Positions 51,100-61,765 of a stretch of 64,000 nt of DNA are shown here, one piece after another; positions within the stretch are counted from its first letter, which is position 1; every line of letters begins with the position of its first letter. This stretch comes from Tupaia tana (lineage: Eukaryota; Chordata; Mammalia; Scandentia; Tupaiidae). Location: positions 13,631,127 to 13,695,126 of the forward strand of contig JAKSZU010000026.1 of the NCBI GenBank assembly GCA_026018925.1, in the 5' to 3' direction. The translations under genes and the position numbers were made by a program. The notes under the pieces are model-generated. The model was not told the DNA's origin. It saw only the letters and a program-made list of their open reading frames with translations, and made no database searches.

Positions 51100-51467
51100 T
51101 ATATTTATAGAAAGCTCTCCAGGGGAGTCCAGTGCCCAGCAGGGGTAGGAGCCGGAGGAAACAGACTAATGCGCCTCGCTTCGCCTCGCCTCGCTGGGGT
51201 CCGCCCGTTCTGCCACTCCCTCACTGTGGCCTGTACTACTTGGGCTGTTCCCATTTCGATTTTTGCTTCACCTTGAACCTCTCTCAAGGACAGCTCCCTA
51301 AGCCTGGTGGATCCTTTTCTGTTTTTTTCCCTCAACCACCTTGAATTATATCCTTTGGTGTTAGCAGAGCCCCTGATTCCTTGTTGCCCAGTGTAGACTA
51401 TAAGAAGGAAACAACAACAACAAAAAACCAGACATCCCAGAGCAGGATCTTTGGGGAAAGGGTTTAA
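51100..51467. other. Intron sequence with CCTCG repeat
   Basis: cctcgcttcgcctcgcctcg at 51175-51194 is a short CpG-rich repeat. Otherwise unassigned. Confidence 0.5.
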
Positions 51468-51482
51468 AAATAAGAACTAGAG

Positions 51483-51729
51483 GGCCCAGCAGTTAGCGTA
51501 ATGGCTATGTCATTGGACTCCCATGTAGTTGACTGCAGTTCGAGTCCCAGACCCGATAGCTTAAACTCACGCTGGGCATGTGTGAGTGCGTGTCCAAGAT
51601 CCCGAGAGGAGAAAGGAGGAGAAGGGATTGCGGTGTGGCCATCCGCCCTGGGGGTGATTTCCCGCTTTCTGTCTCTCTGTCTCTTTCTTTCTGGCGAGCA
51701 CACACGCCCTATAGCAAAAACCTCTCCAA

Positions 51730-51765
<36 letters not shown>
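51483..51765 (+). mobile_element. SINE-A with (AAT)n tail
   Basis: Head ggcccagcagttagcgtaat and tail ccctatagcaaaaacctctc. Perfect 15-bp duplication aaataagaactagag at 51468 and 51766. Confidence 0.96.
51730..51764. repeat. (AAT)n microsatellite
   Basis: About eleven units in the SINE tail. Confidence 0.96.
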
Positions 51766-51769
<4 letters not shown>

Positions 51770-51954
51770 AAGAACTAGAGAAACCCCAGCACCATCGTTC
51801 AGCCCTTCTGCCACACCTCTGTAGAGATTCCTTCCAGACCCCAGACCTTGTTTCTTTCTCTCCACCAACCTCCTCCCTGTCTAAGCCTCGCCTTCCTTCT
51901 AGGCTCAATTAACAGGAACAAGTGCCGTTTTATCTCTTGGCTTTGGAAATCCAT

Positions 51955-52135
51955 CAGCCTTTCCGACACCTCGACGGTGGCCGCTTGGATAGCGTCGGTC
52001 CTGAGTCAGAGCGACAGAAGCTCCGCTGCAGGCGGAGTGTGGATTACCACGCCCAGGGCTCCACCGGCGGGAGATAAATATCTAAACCTCCCAAAGCCAT
52101 GGAAACAGCGGCTCTTCAAGGTGATCTTGCACATG
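51955..52135. promoter_or_regulatory. Candidate conserved noncoding element, CpG-containing
   Basis: Repeat-free. cacctcgacggtggccgctt, gtggattaccacgcccaggg and gggagataaatatctaaacc. More G+C and CpG than neighbours. Function unknown. Confidence 0.42.
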
Positions 52136-52247
52136 CACAAAAGGAAAGAAAGTGGAATTCAGACAAGACCCCCCACTCGTTCACTTCAGCTGCCCAGCCT
52201 CCCCCTCTCTGTGCTTGCTGAAGGGCCAGTTGAGAAAGGAGACTCAT

Positions 52248-52479
52248 GGGAACCAGCAGATAGCATAATGGTTACGTCACTGGATTCCCATGTAGTAGAC
52301 TGGGGTTCAAGTCCTGGACCTGGTGGCTTAAAACTCATGCCAAGTGCATGTGTGCATGCTCAGAATCCCAAGAGGAGAAGGGATTGTGGCATGGCTATCT
52401 GCCCTGGGGGGTGATTTCTTGCTTTCTGTTTCTCTATCTCTCAAGTGAGCGCACATGCCCTATAACAAATAAAAAAACA
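52248..52479 (+). mobile_element. SINE-A
   Basis: Head gggaaccagcagatagcata, body shortened, tail ccctataacaaataaaaaaa. Flanks aaaggagactca and aaggggacgta. Confidence 0.9.
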
Positions 52480-52594
52480 AAGGGGACGTAAGAAGAAAGA
52501 GGTCGAACAGAGGGAAGCACAAAGCCTGCTTTCTCTCCCCTTTTGTTTTCTAGCTCTCAGGCTGGATCTCGATACTGATGATGCTGGTTACATG

Positions 52595-52840
52595 ACGGGG
52601 ATGACAGCTAACAGGTGTTTGGCCCTTGCCAGGGGCCGACTCCAGCCATATACGGACGTGCTCTGCACGCGCCTGATCCTTGAAACAGCTATGACATAGA
52701 CCCTGTTATCACCGCCGGACTACGTTTGAGAAAACGGAGGCAAGGGGAAGGTTGGAAACTCATCTGAGATCATGCGGTCAGAAGAAGGAAGACCCAGGCA
52801 CTTCCTAGTCCGAGTCTGGAGCCTGGCCCTTTAATACCAG
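52595..52840 (-). mobile_element. MIR
   Basis: tgatccttgaaacagctatg, gagaaaacggaggcaagggg and cggtcagaagaaggaagacc. Confidence 0.85.
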
Positions 52841-52984
52841 TTACGATGCCATGGTCCTGGGCTCTGTCCTCACTTGGATGTCCCTGGTGAACCTGTATTC
52901 TGTGAACATCTGCTAGGTAAGGTGTGTGCCACCAGCCATTTGAAGAACTGGCACTGTAGCCAGAGAGGCCAGACTTAACAAAAA

Positions 52985-53212
52985 CTAGAGTGCAAGTCCT
53001 CATATACGAGGCACAGATCTCAGAGCTTTATATGCACTATCTCATTTAATTCCTCCAACTACTCTTTTTACCTTAATTTTACAGGTAAGGAAATAGATTC
53101 AGAGGGATTAAATCACCTGTCCAAGGTCACACCATATGTGGAGGGAGGAGCTAGGATTCAAATCCAGCTCTGCTGACTTCCAGAGCCCACGCTCTGATCT
53201 AACATGCTCATG
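52985..53212 (-). mobile_element. MIR, well preserved
   Basis: ctttatatgcactatctcat, ggaaatagattcagagggat, cctgtccaaggtcacaccat and aggattcaaatcca. Confidence 0.93.
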
Positions 53213-53269
53213 AAAAGGTAAGAAAGCACACAACAATGGCTACGATGAAGGTATATGACAAAAAGCACC

Positions 53270-53700
53270 GGGCTCCCAGGTCTTTGTTGGACAGACGTTT
53301 ATTGAGCATGTACTATGTGTCAGGCATGGCAACAGGTGCTGGGGAGAGCATGCTGAGAAATACAGATATGGTTTCCACCCTCATGGAAGTTACAGTCTGG
53401 CGGGAGGTCTAGAAGATGTGTAATTATTCAAAAGAACTATGGAGGAAAGTGACTAGTACTTGGTAGGTAGGCAGTAGAGGTGGTTGGAGCGGAAAGGGGC
53501 AACTGGGAAAATTGTGAGATAAATTAAAAAGGCAAGCAGGATCTGACTCTGCAGAGCCTGAAAGCCATGGGTTTGGATTTGATCCTGGGAGAAGGGGGGA
53601 GCCATGAATGGTTGTTAGGCAGGGAAGTGATGTGGTCAGGTCCAGTCTTTGGAAAGACCCCCTCTAGCTTTGTGGATAATATGAATGTATATGTATGTCT
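53270..53700 (-). mobile_element. L2
   Basis: tttattgagcatgtactatg tgtcaggcatgg, ctcatggaagttacagtctg gcgg and gggaagtgatgtggtcaggt. Confidence 0.88.
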
Positions 53701-53934
53701 ACGTGAATAATATATCATAGATGAGGGCTAAAAACAGTTGTAGGAAGGCTGGTGGGACGAGATGGGAGTGGAAAGGGGGAAAGGTGGTGGAAACTCTTTC
53801 CTTAGCCTGAGTTCTTTCCCTAACACCAGTCAATGCAGTTGGTGGTAAGCAACATCAGGTGGAGGGGAGTTCAGTATACACGATATGACTTGGTATAAAT
53901 GCATCTCTACACCCTAAGGAAGCAATATTTTGAG

Positions 53935-54105
53935 ACTAGAGCAGTGCTTCTTACACCAACGTGTGCATTAAGAAACACTTGGAGGCCTTCTTAGGGCACA
54001 GATTACCAGACTCTGCTCCCAGAGTTTCTGATTTGGCATGTTTGGGTTGGGCTCTGAGAATCTGCATGTCTAACAAGCTTCCAGATGATTCTGCTGACAC
54101 GGGGA
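53935..54105 (+). mobile_element. MER5A
   Basis: gagcagtgcttcttacacca, aacacttggaggccttctta, agagtttctgatttggcatg and cttccagatgattctgctga. Confidence 0.88.
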
Positions 54106-54224
54106 CATTTTCAGACCCAACAGGGCAGAGTAGAAAACATCCAATTTGCAGTCACATCCTTAGAGCTGAATCCAGTGTCTGCCCTTATATAATCTGGGTA
54201 GAATTAGATTCTCTCTCTACTAGG

Positions 54225-54360
54225 CCAAGTTTTTTTTATTCCCTCTGTAAAATGGGACCAGTAATATCAACATTGTGAGTTTATTACATATTTACAGGAA
54301 ATCAATTCAAAGGTGTCTTGTAATACTTGGCAATAAGTAAGAACTGTTGTTATTAATACT
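54225..54360 (+). mobile_element. MIR fragment
   Basis: ccctctgtaaaatgggacca gtaatatcaacattgtgag. Confidence 0.65.
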
Positions 54361-54925
54361 CAGAGACAAAGCTTCAGCCAGCTCTTGGACAAGACACAAT
54401 AGGATGGAAACTAAAAATGGTATCTTCAATGAACACTCAAAGCCTGGGGCCACTAGAGTGATAACTACTCAATACCGATAAATACTGACAATAACTGGGT
54501 AACACATATTGAGGAGTTGTTCTTTGTCAAGTAAGTATTCAAAGGCAGATGGTAACTGGAGGATAGGTTTTTCATGGCTGCTTAATCAACTTGTCTACCT
54601 GCCTAACTAATTTGTGGGAAATCCTTTTGGTAATTCACTTACCCACCATAGTTTTCATCCATTCATCCAGCCAACCACCTTCTTATGGATTTTTCCAAAC
54701 CTGCGCTATAAATGGTGTTAGATCCTGTGAAGCTCAATGGAAAACACCCTCTGTCAAGTGGATCTGGCATTCATACCCTCTGGCACTCAAATGGGCTATT
54801 GTTTCCCTGTTCCAGCCAGGGGATCTGGTTTGCTCAGAGCTGTCTACACCCTTGACAGAGGTAAATGAGGAGAGGGAGGGAGGGACTCCAAACAGCATGC
54901 CTTAACTAATTTGAGAACCAAAGGC
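54361..54925. other. Intron sequence, nothing recognised
   Basis: Part of 54580-54720 may be L2-like (ccattcatccagccaaccac). The rest is unassigned. Confidence 0.5.
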
Positions 54926-55165
54926 GTTGAGGCTCTGGAGCCAGACAGATCTGGTGTAGACTCCTGACTGCTGGACTTCCTCCTTGTTAGTGATGTGGCC
55001 TTGGACAAGTCAATTGAGTCTTTGGTGAGTTTCAAACTTCTGTAGAAAATGGCAACGGTAATAATATCCCCCTCAAAGAGGTGGTTGTGAAATAATATCT
55101 AATATGTGTAAGGCGGTTGGCATGATTCCTGGTATATTTAGTTAAATGTGAAACAAATCATAACT
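54926..55165 (+). mobile_element. MIR
   Basis: aggctctggagccagacaga tctggtgtagactcctgact, gatgtggccttggacaagtc and tgaaataatatctaatatg. Confidence 0.92.
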
Positions 55166-55237
55166 ATTATTGTTATCAGTAGGTCAGAGGACTTAAGGGG
55201 TGACAGGGCCATTTGCTCAAATCCAAGTCTCATATTA

Positions 55238-55469
55238 AAGTTTATCTATTTTATTCCCTCCATGAGTGAGAGAGACAGAAAGAGAGAGAGCACACACTCC
55301 CAATAGGGTCTTACCACGATGATCCACCCTGGCCTCAGCCAGCCCCAAGTTATGGGCACACATGCATACCCAACATCTCAGGGAGGTCTCTGGATACGAA
55401 CCTAAAACCTTTCCAAGTGGGGCAGTCTTACAGCATTGCGTTTTCTCATTGCACCACCATCTGACCCCT
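55238..55469 (-). mobile_element. SINE-D
   Basis: ctccatgagtgagagagaca, atgcatacccaacatctcag ggaggtctctgg and cctaaaacctttccaagtgg ggcagtc. Confidence 0.82.
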
Positions 55470-55639
55470 TATATCAACATCTTTATTATCAGCTGAAGAC
55501 AACTTTGCTTGCGATTTTCTATGAGAATATACATTGAGAAAGATACTACGGAAAAAAAAAAAAGACTTCTTTTTTTTCCCCATTAATTTTTGCCAGGTAA
55601 ATTGGTGTCTGGTTTGGGCAGCAATGAAAAGAAGTACTT

Positions 55640-55890
55640 ATCGACATAATTCTTACATTTATAAAGCACTTTCTGCATTTCCAAATCATGTTGATATACG
55701 CTCTCTCATTTTATCCTGACAAAATCCTAAGCTTCAAATAAGCAAGATGTTCTTGGCTCGATTTTGAAAAGGAGAACTCGAGTCTAGAGAGGGCAAGTGG
55801 CTTGCCTAAGGTCACGCCACAAGTTAAGAGCGGGGGTATAGCTGGCATTCTTACATGTTCTTTCTACTACAGCACATGACAATCTAAGTT
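55640..55890 (-). mobile_element. MIR
   Basis: attcttacatttataaagca, gaactcgagtctagagaggg caagtggcttgcctaaggtc acgcc. Confidence 0.9.
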
Positions 55891-55899
55891 CAACTTCTT

Positions 55900-56520
55900 G
55901 GGTTTTATTTTTCTCTCTTAATAAATAGAAAACCAGAAAATGATGACTGACTCCTCTGGCTTTTTATACTCTAATGCCATCACAGGAGAAAAAAAATGTA
56001 TATGTGCGCACTTTTGGTGACTGTGAATTATTAATGGCAATCTCTTTAGTGTGTCAATTCCATTTCTTTGTTTGAAACATTCCTTTTGGCATTGGCAACA
56101 GCACTGGAATAAGTAGTTTATTTGCCAATAACATAGCTTGTTAAATTTTAATCAAATAGAGTATTGTAAGCATGTAGTTACCAGGCTGGACCCCTTGGGA
56201 ATAAGGAGATCACTTTAGAAATGAATTAATAATGGGGCTTTTGGAAGCCAAAATGAAATGGCCAATGGAGTCTTGATGTAGATTGTTGCTATTCGTGTTG
56301 TAACTCAATGGTGTCAGTCTCATCTTGCTCTCATTAAAATTTCCTTGCTAATTATTTTCTGAGGATAATAAGACAACCAGATAGGAGGGTATTGTTATGT
56401 TTATTTCCTTTTGAAAAGCATGAGCTCTTCTTATGATGTCTTACGAAGATAGCTCAATAACATAGTATGTTAAATCCTGGGAAATCTTGCCTTGGCTTAA
56501 GAATGGAGATGGGAGGCCAG
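55900..56520. promoter_or_regulatory. Candidate conserved noncoding element, long
   Basis: About 600 bp of AT-rich, repeat-free sequence with many taat/atta motifs (gaattattaatggcaatctc, gaaatgaattaataatgggg, ttgctaattattttctgagg). Function inferred only. Confidence 0.48.
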
Positions 56521-56900
56521 ACCTATGGCTTCCATTAATCATTCATTAATTATTCATTTCTCTCTCTCTCACTTTCATCTTCATTTTAAAGAAAACACAA
56601 TGCCATATTTTGTGTGTGATGTTGCTCCTTACCCTTCATCAGAGGATGGAACTATTGAATTATGCCTGTTAGTGGGAAGTGTTTTAAGTAAAACCTTTGA
56701 CTCTTACTCACAGTATCCCCAGAAACCAATAGCTAGCAGTTGTGGAATGGTTATGTGGTACTTATTAGGGCTGTTAATTAATATCCCAGTTCTTCTTCAA
56801 GGCACATGGTAGGATTGCATTTACTGTCCCCTTGAATTTAGGCACAGTACCGAGGCTTTCTTTGACTAATGAAGTATGACCATAATGGATATGCATAGAT
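56521..56900. other. AT-rich unique intron sequence
   Basis: Continues the repeat-free stretch. 56530-56570 is an attcatt-type tract. A 95-codon open frame has no coding hallmarks. Confidence 0.4.
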
Positions 56901-57224
56901 TCTGGATAGAAGCTTTAATGGCAACTGTGTGATTCACCAGCCTCCCCATCCCCTCCATCCTAGTATTTACAGGCATTACAGATGGTAGAGCTTCATTCAA
57001 TCAGGGCCTTTGAGAGAGGATAAGGAGCAGAGCCTCCCATCAGTCCACAATGAACAAGTAGTGTAAGCATGAAAAGAAACCCCTTTGTTCTCTAAAGCTC
57101 CTGACGTTTGGGAGTTGGTTGTTATAGTACAACCAAACTTAACCTTACTGGTACATGCAAGATAGAGTTTTGTGCATATATTACCATGGGAGTTGCAAGC
57201 ATTTATGACCATGAGATCAAAATC
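56901..57224. other. Intron sequence, nothing recognised
   Basis: No repeat or exon signal was found. Confidence 0.5.
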
Positions 57225-57334
57225 TGAATTTTCAGTTCTTTGGGGAAAGGGACTGGCTTATTCATCTTTGAATATCTATTACCTAGTGGAGTGTCAACCA
57301 TTTAGTAGGTGCCAATAGTGTTTTCTGAATTATC
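57225..57334 (+). mobile_element. L2 3' end
   Basis: ttggggaaagggactggctt attcatctttgaatatctat and catttagtaggtgccaatag. Confidence 0.72.
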
Positions 57335-57336
57335 TA

Positions 57337-57414
57337 TTAGGTCATCAGAAAAGTCATGACCTATTTTTCTGTTTTTCTATGCAAAAATGTGTCATGACTT
57401 TACTGATAACCCAA
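57337..57414 (+). mobile_element. MITE-1
   Basis: ttaggtcatcagaaaagtca and tgactttactgataacccaa, TA precedes. Core ctgtttttctatgcaaaaat. Confidence 0.87.
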
Positions 57415-57450
57415 CAGAACATGACAGTCTAACCTTTGGAGTTAAATGGC

Positions 57451-57480
57451 TAAGATGATGACGATGACGACGACGATAAC
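57451..57480. repeat. (GAC/GAT)n tract
   Basis: aagatgatgacgatgacgac gacgataac. Confidence 0.9.
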
Positions 57481-57487
57481 ATTACTG

Positions 57488-57677
57488 ATAACACTAGCAT
57501 CTATTGAAGGCTTACTATGTGCCAAGCACTATGTTAGGTAGAATGACAAGCAAGTTATTATTCAGTCCTTACAGTAACCCCATAAGGTAATATGAATGTT
57601 TGCCTCATTTTGTATATGAGAAATTGGGGTCATGGATCAGGTAAGCCAATTGCCCAAGGTCATTAATAAGTGGCAGA
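57488..57677 (-). mobile_element. MIR
   Basis: gaaggcttactatgtgccaa gcactatgttaggta, cagtaaccccataagg and ttgcccaaggtcattaat. Confidence 0.9.
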
Positions 57678-57932
57678 GGGCTGGCCCATGGTCTAGCAGT
57701 TGAGGAAGCCAACCCTACATGGCCAACCTTGTGGTTAAATCCTGGCCCTAACAACTTGAAAATCATGCCAGGCATGTGTGTATGTGTGTGTATCCCAAAT
57801 CCCAACAAGGTGGAGAAGTAGAGAAGAAGGGATTGTGACATGACCATGTCCCATTGGAGAGGGTTTTTCTGTCTCTCTCTGGTGAGCTCACAGGCCCTCT
57901 GACAAACAAACAAGCAAACAAAACAAAAACAG
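57678..57932 (+). mobile_element. SINE-A relative, old
   Basis: Head gggctggcccatggtctagc, gtggttaaatcctggccc, body cccaaatcccaacaaggtgg, AAAC-rich tail. Same divergent head type as 50069. Confidence 0.82.
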
Positions 57933-57954
57933 AACTAGGATTCTAATCCAAATC

Positions 57955-58099
57955 CATCTATTACATAGATTCTCAATGGCAGCAGGAGATTTTGTTCCCA
58001 GAGGGTATTTGGTAATGTCTGGAGACCCTTTGGGTTGGTACAACTGAGAAAGTACAATGGATAACTCTCTAGTGAGTCAATTCCAAGGATGCTGCAAAT
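57955..58099 (-). mobile_element. hAT-type remnant, left part (split)
   Basis: gattctcaatggcagcagga, agagggtatttggtaatgtc tggagacc. An ancient MER element in reverse that continues at 58305. Confidence 0.65.
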
Positions 58100-58302
58100 A
58101 TCTTTTTTTCTCTTTTTTCTTTTTTTTAAAGAATTATTTTATTTAACTTTATTTATTTATTTATATTTATTTGACCAGAGAGGGACAGAGTGAGAGAGAG
58201 CAAGAGAAAGAAACAAAGCAAGTTGCCAGGTCCAGGACTCAAACCATACTCAGCCATGTGGGAGTTCAGTACCCTTAACCAGCACTGGCCACCTGCCAGC
58301 CC
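58100..58302 (-). mobile_element. SINE-B nested in hAT remnant
   Basis: T-rich start, tatatttatttgaccagaga, head ending cacctgccagcccc. Duplication atgctgcaaat at 58089 and 58305. Confidence 0.93.
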
Positions 58303-58355
58303 CAATGCTGCAAATGTCATACAATGCCCAGGGCAGCCCTCCTGATGCTAACACT
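58303..58355 (-). mobile_element. hAT-type remnant, right part
   Basis: caaatgtcatacaatgccca gggcagccc. Confidence 0.6.
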
Positions 58356-59580
58356 ACCAAGAAACACTGATGTCTTCCTACAAGACCCTAACCATTGATT
58401 TATACTGTCTGGACACATCTGTTGTTTCAGAAATCAGGGAGACAAAAAACTTCAAAATTCTCACTTCAGCCCCCCCGCCCCCCGAAGACTTCCTAGAAAT
58501 AAATCAATGCATTTGTGTATCGATCACATTATATAGATCTACACACAAAGTTTCACGAGCACACATAGTCCATAGAGTGAAAGACACCTGCACGGTGATG
58601 TCACATTACTTTCAATAGGTCAGGATGGCTGGAACTGCACGCAGCCAGGTAGAGTTTGCACGGTTGGAGGGTTGGAGTCACTGGAGCCTTACATTGGCTA
58701 ATCAGCGGCCGCTGTCCTCAGTGCTGAACTCCTGTCAGGCTCTTTGTGACGTGATTCAACAAGCAAAGCCCCTGGATTTGAACGAAAGTTCTGCCCACAC
58801 ACCCTAGTGCATACACAGGGCTACACTTTTTTTGTTGTTTTCTTTTATAACCACATCTCAAGGACATTGTGCCCCCACCCTTGAAACCAGTTAATTAACA
58901 TGCGGGAAACACTGCTATTTTTGAATCTATCATGAAGAATTTTCAGACCAGGGCTTGACAGGGTGGCGATTGTTTTCCTTCCATTATTCATTCTTTCAAC
59001 CTTCAAGGACTTTCCTACCACTGAGTACATAGCCCTGCCACACATTCCAGTGCACATGCACACACACACCCCACGTTAAGAGATGCAGGGAGGGAGCCGT
59101 TATGTTCAGAAATGATCAGGAAGTAGTTGTCCTAAAGGAGCAGGTAGGGGAGTAAAAGGTAGCATAGAGGGCTCCATTCTTAGAGCAGACTGGCCAAGGA
59201 TCAGGATTTGATTGGCTAGAGAGGGATTATGTTTCTTCCCCCCTTCTCACACTACAAATTGGATTGATAAAATGAGTGATAAGAGCAGGAGTGAGTGAAC
59301 CTTATCCTAGAAGCCTGTCTCCAGAGGTCATTATGTCCTTTAGAAAGTCAGAAAAATTGGAGGGTAAAATGGGGCAGATCCAGTATATAGGAGTAATTCT
59401 TCAAGGCTCGGGCTGGAATGGGAAGCTGAGTGTTACATGGCTGAAGGCACTATTCTCACTCCTTTGCTTCTTTGAGCTATACTCGGGAAGGAGTCCTGCC
59501 AAAGATTTTGCAGATGATATATGAAGACCACTAATTTTTGCAGAGCACTTGCAGAGATATGACTCTTGTAAAAAAAATTT
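58356..59580. other. Intron sequence, nothing recognised
   Basis: About 1.2 kb with a small poly-C patch (58470-58484). No repeat, exon or SR-type codons were seen. Confidence 0.5.
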
Positions 59581-59581
59581 G

Positions 59582-59868
59582 AGGAGCCAGCAGGTGGCAT
59601 AGTGATGAAGGCACTGGATTCCCACATGGCCCATGGTGGTTTGAGCCCCAGACCCAGCAGCTTGAAAATCACTTCAGGTGTGTGTGTGTGTGTGTGTATG
59701 CATGCCCAAAATCCCAGGAGAAGATTGGAGGGGAAGGGGCTGTAGTGTGGCCAACTCATTGGGAGGTGATAGCTCACTTTCCCTCTCACTGTCTCTCTCT
59801 GTCTCTCTCCAGAGACAGTGCACATGCACTATGGCAAAAACGTTAAAAAACAAAAAACAAAACAGAAC
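59582..59868 (+). mobile_element. SINE-A, older
   Basis: Head ggagccagcaggtggcatag, (GT)n at 59678-59697 in the body, tail tggcaaaaacg and CAAAA units. Short flank atttgag on both sides. Confidence 0.9.
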
Positions 59869-59898
59869 ATTTGAGACACAGAAAGAGCCCCAGGGTGG

Positions 59899-59899
59899 T

Positions 59900-59934
<35 letters not shown>

Positions 59935-59935
59935 G
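59899..59935. repeat. (GT)n / (GTAT)n microsatellite
   Basis: gtgtgtgtgtgtgtgtgtgt then gtatgtatgtatgtg. Confidence 0.95.
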
Positions 59936-60134
59936 GATGTACACATGGGTAGTTCCAGGTCATATGAATGTATGAAATGTCTGCGTGGATACATGTGAAA
60001 ATGCCCATGAGTGCTCAGAAGTGTGGGATAAGAGTAGTGGCATATCAGTAGCCATCTCTCCTTTAGATACAAGTCCTCTGGGGAGCTTTCCTTTCCCGCT
60101 CCTCTCCTTTTCTCTCCCCTTTTCTTTTAAGTTT

Positions 60135-60140
60135 GTTTGT

Positions 60141-60171
<31 letters not shown>

Positions 60172-60424
60172 TTTTTGGGGGGCGGTTTTTGCTATAGGGT
60201 GCGTGCGCTCCCCGGAAAGAGACAGAGAGATAGAAAGCAAGAAATCATGCCCCAGGGGGGATGGCCACGCCACAATCCCTTCTCCATTCTCCTTTCGGGA
60301 TCTTGAGCATGCACACACACACACACACACCCGGCGTGAGTTTAAGCCACCGGGTTCAGGACTCAAAACACGATCGGCTACATGGGAGATCAGCGACATA
60401 GCCATTACGCTGACTGCTAGTCCC
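60135..60424 (-). mobile_element. SINE-A with (TTTA)n end
   Basis: TTTA repeats, tgctatagggtgcgtgcgct, (CA)n, head ending ctgctagtccc. Flanks ttttaagttt and ctttaagttt. Confidence 0.93.
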
Positions 60425-60433
60425 TTTAAGTTT

Positions 60434-60664
60434 ATTTTTTTAATCCCATGAATGAGAAGAAAGTCAAAGAGAGACCTAAAGAGACATAGCACCCTCAGTA
60501 GGATCTTGACACTGAGATCCCCCGCCAAGTCCCAGCCAACTCAGATTATGGGCACACACATGCCCAGTGTACTCAGGGAGGTCTCTGGACATGACCCAGC
60601 AATTTCCCACGTGGGTTGGCCTTGAAGAGCATTGTGTTTTCCTGCTGTGCCACCTCCCTTCCCT
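60434..60664 (-). mobile_element. SINE-D
   Basis: cccatgaatgagaagaaagt, gcccagtgtactcagggagg tctctggacatg and ctgctgtgccacctcccttc. The SINE-A at 60135 sits in its T-rich end. Confidence 0.8.
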
Positions 60665-60849
60665 GTCTTTTCTTTCTTCTCCCCTCCTTTCCTCTCCTGT
60701 CTTTTAATGTTTCTGTTTTATTTATCTGTTTGTCAAAGGGAGTAATTCAAAGAAGGGTGTTTGCATCATGAACTCACATGCAAGTGTTTTCAGGCCCTAG
60801 TCCTTTCAGAAACCAACTTGCTGTCCTTGGATATCCATTATATTCCTGG

Positions 60850-60960
60850 AATTTCAAAGCTCAAAGAGCCTCCAACCACTGCCTTTGATAGATGGAGAAA
60901 CTGAAGTCCAGAAAGTGAGTTAAATCCACACAAAGGCTCATAGCCATCGGGACAGTGCCT
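60850..60960 (-). mobile_element. MIR fragment
   Basis: atagatggagaaactgaagt ccagaaagtgagttaaatcc. Confidence 0.68.
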
Positions 60961-61269
60961 TGACCTGGTGTCATGGTTCCCACTGGAGGGTTATGACCAC
61001 TCTCCTAAGCATGGTTCCTCAATGGTCAGGGATTGGATTGGCATGGAACAGAGAACTGCCTTAGGAGCCAGTCGGTACAAACTTCCCTCTCACCCCCACA
61101 CGAAGGAACTCTGCACCTTCTCTCCCTTTCCCAGAGATGATGGGCACTTCAGTCTTAGAATCTGTCCTTCTTTGGGGAATACAGTCTTGGGATACAGTCA
61201 TTGATTTGGAAGTGGATAAAGTTATCCTCAGGTAGAAAGATAAGAGAGTGATCAAAAGTCGAGTTAGCA

Positions 61270-61765
61270 CTGGCATGAGATGGACCAGATGCCACTGCCT
61301 AAAACCTTCTGTGGCTCTCTATTGCCTTCTGAGCAGGGCCTTTATGGTGCAAAGCAGCATCGGATCCCTTCTCCTTAGCTTGCACGCTTGCTTGCACTCT
61401 CTCTCTCACTCGCTCTCTCACTCTCTCTCTTTCTTTCAACTACCAGCTTCCACCCTATACTCTAGCCAGCATGGCCCTTCCCTAAGTGGGCCAGCCTCTC
61501 TCACCTCATTCTTTGTGCATCTTTGGGACACTATCAGCTGTTCCTCTCCTCTTTCCTGGGTAACTCCTGCTTGTGCTTCAAGTTTTGTTCTAACCCATGC
61601 TACCTCTGCAAGCTTTCCCTCGCATCTCAAGCCCTGGATAAATATGCTTCTTCTCTTACCCATCACCTAGGGAGTGACAAATAAGTATTTATCAGGGATC
61701 TGCATCTGGCTGGTTCAGCGCCCATCACAAATAATGGATGAATAAATGAACTAACGAACAAATAA
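61270..61765 (+). mobile_element. L2, long fragment
   Basis: actgcctaaaaccttctgtg gctctctattgccttctgag, cttgtgcttcaagttttgtt and aataatggatgaataaatga. A CT-repeat lies within at 61398-61434. Confidence 0.85.

Noticed and set aside
51100-51210. CpG island promoter
   Set aside because: The CpG cluster is only about 25 bp of CCTCG repeat, far below island size.
51848-52414. Plus-strand open frame of 188 codons
   Set aside because: Runs through unique intron and into a SINE-A head. Antisense to the host gene with no coding hallmark.
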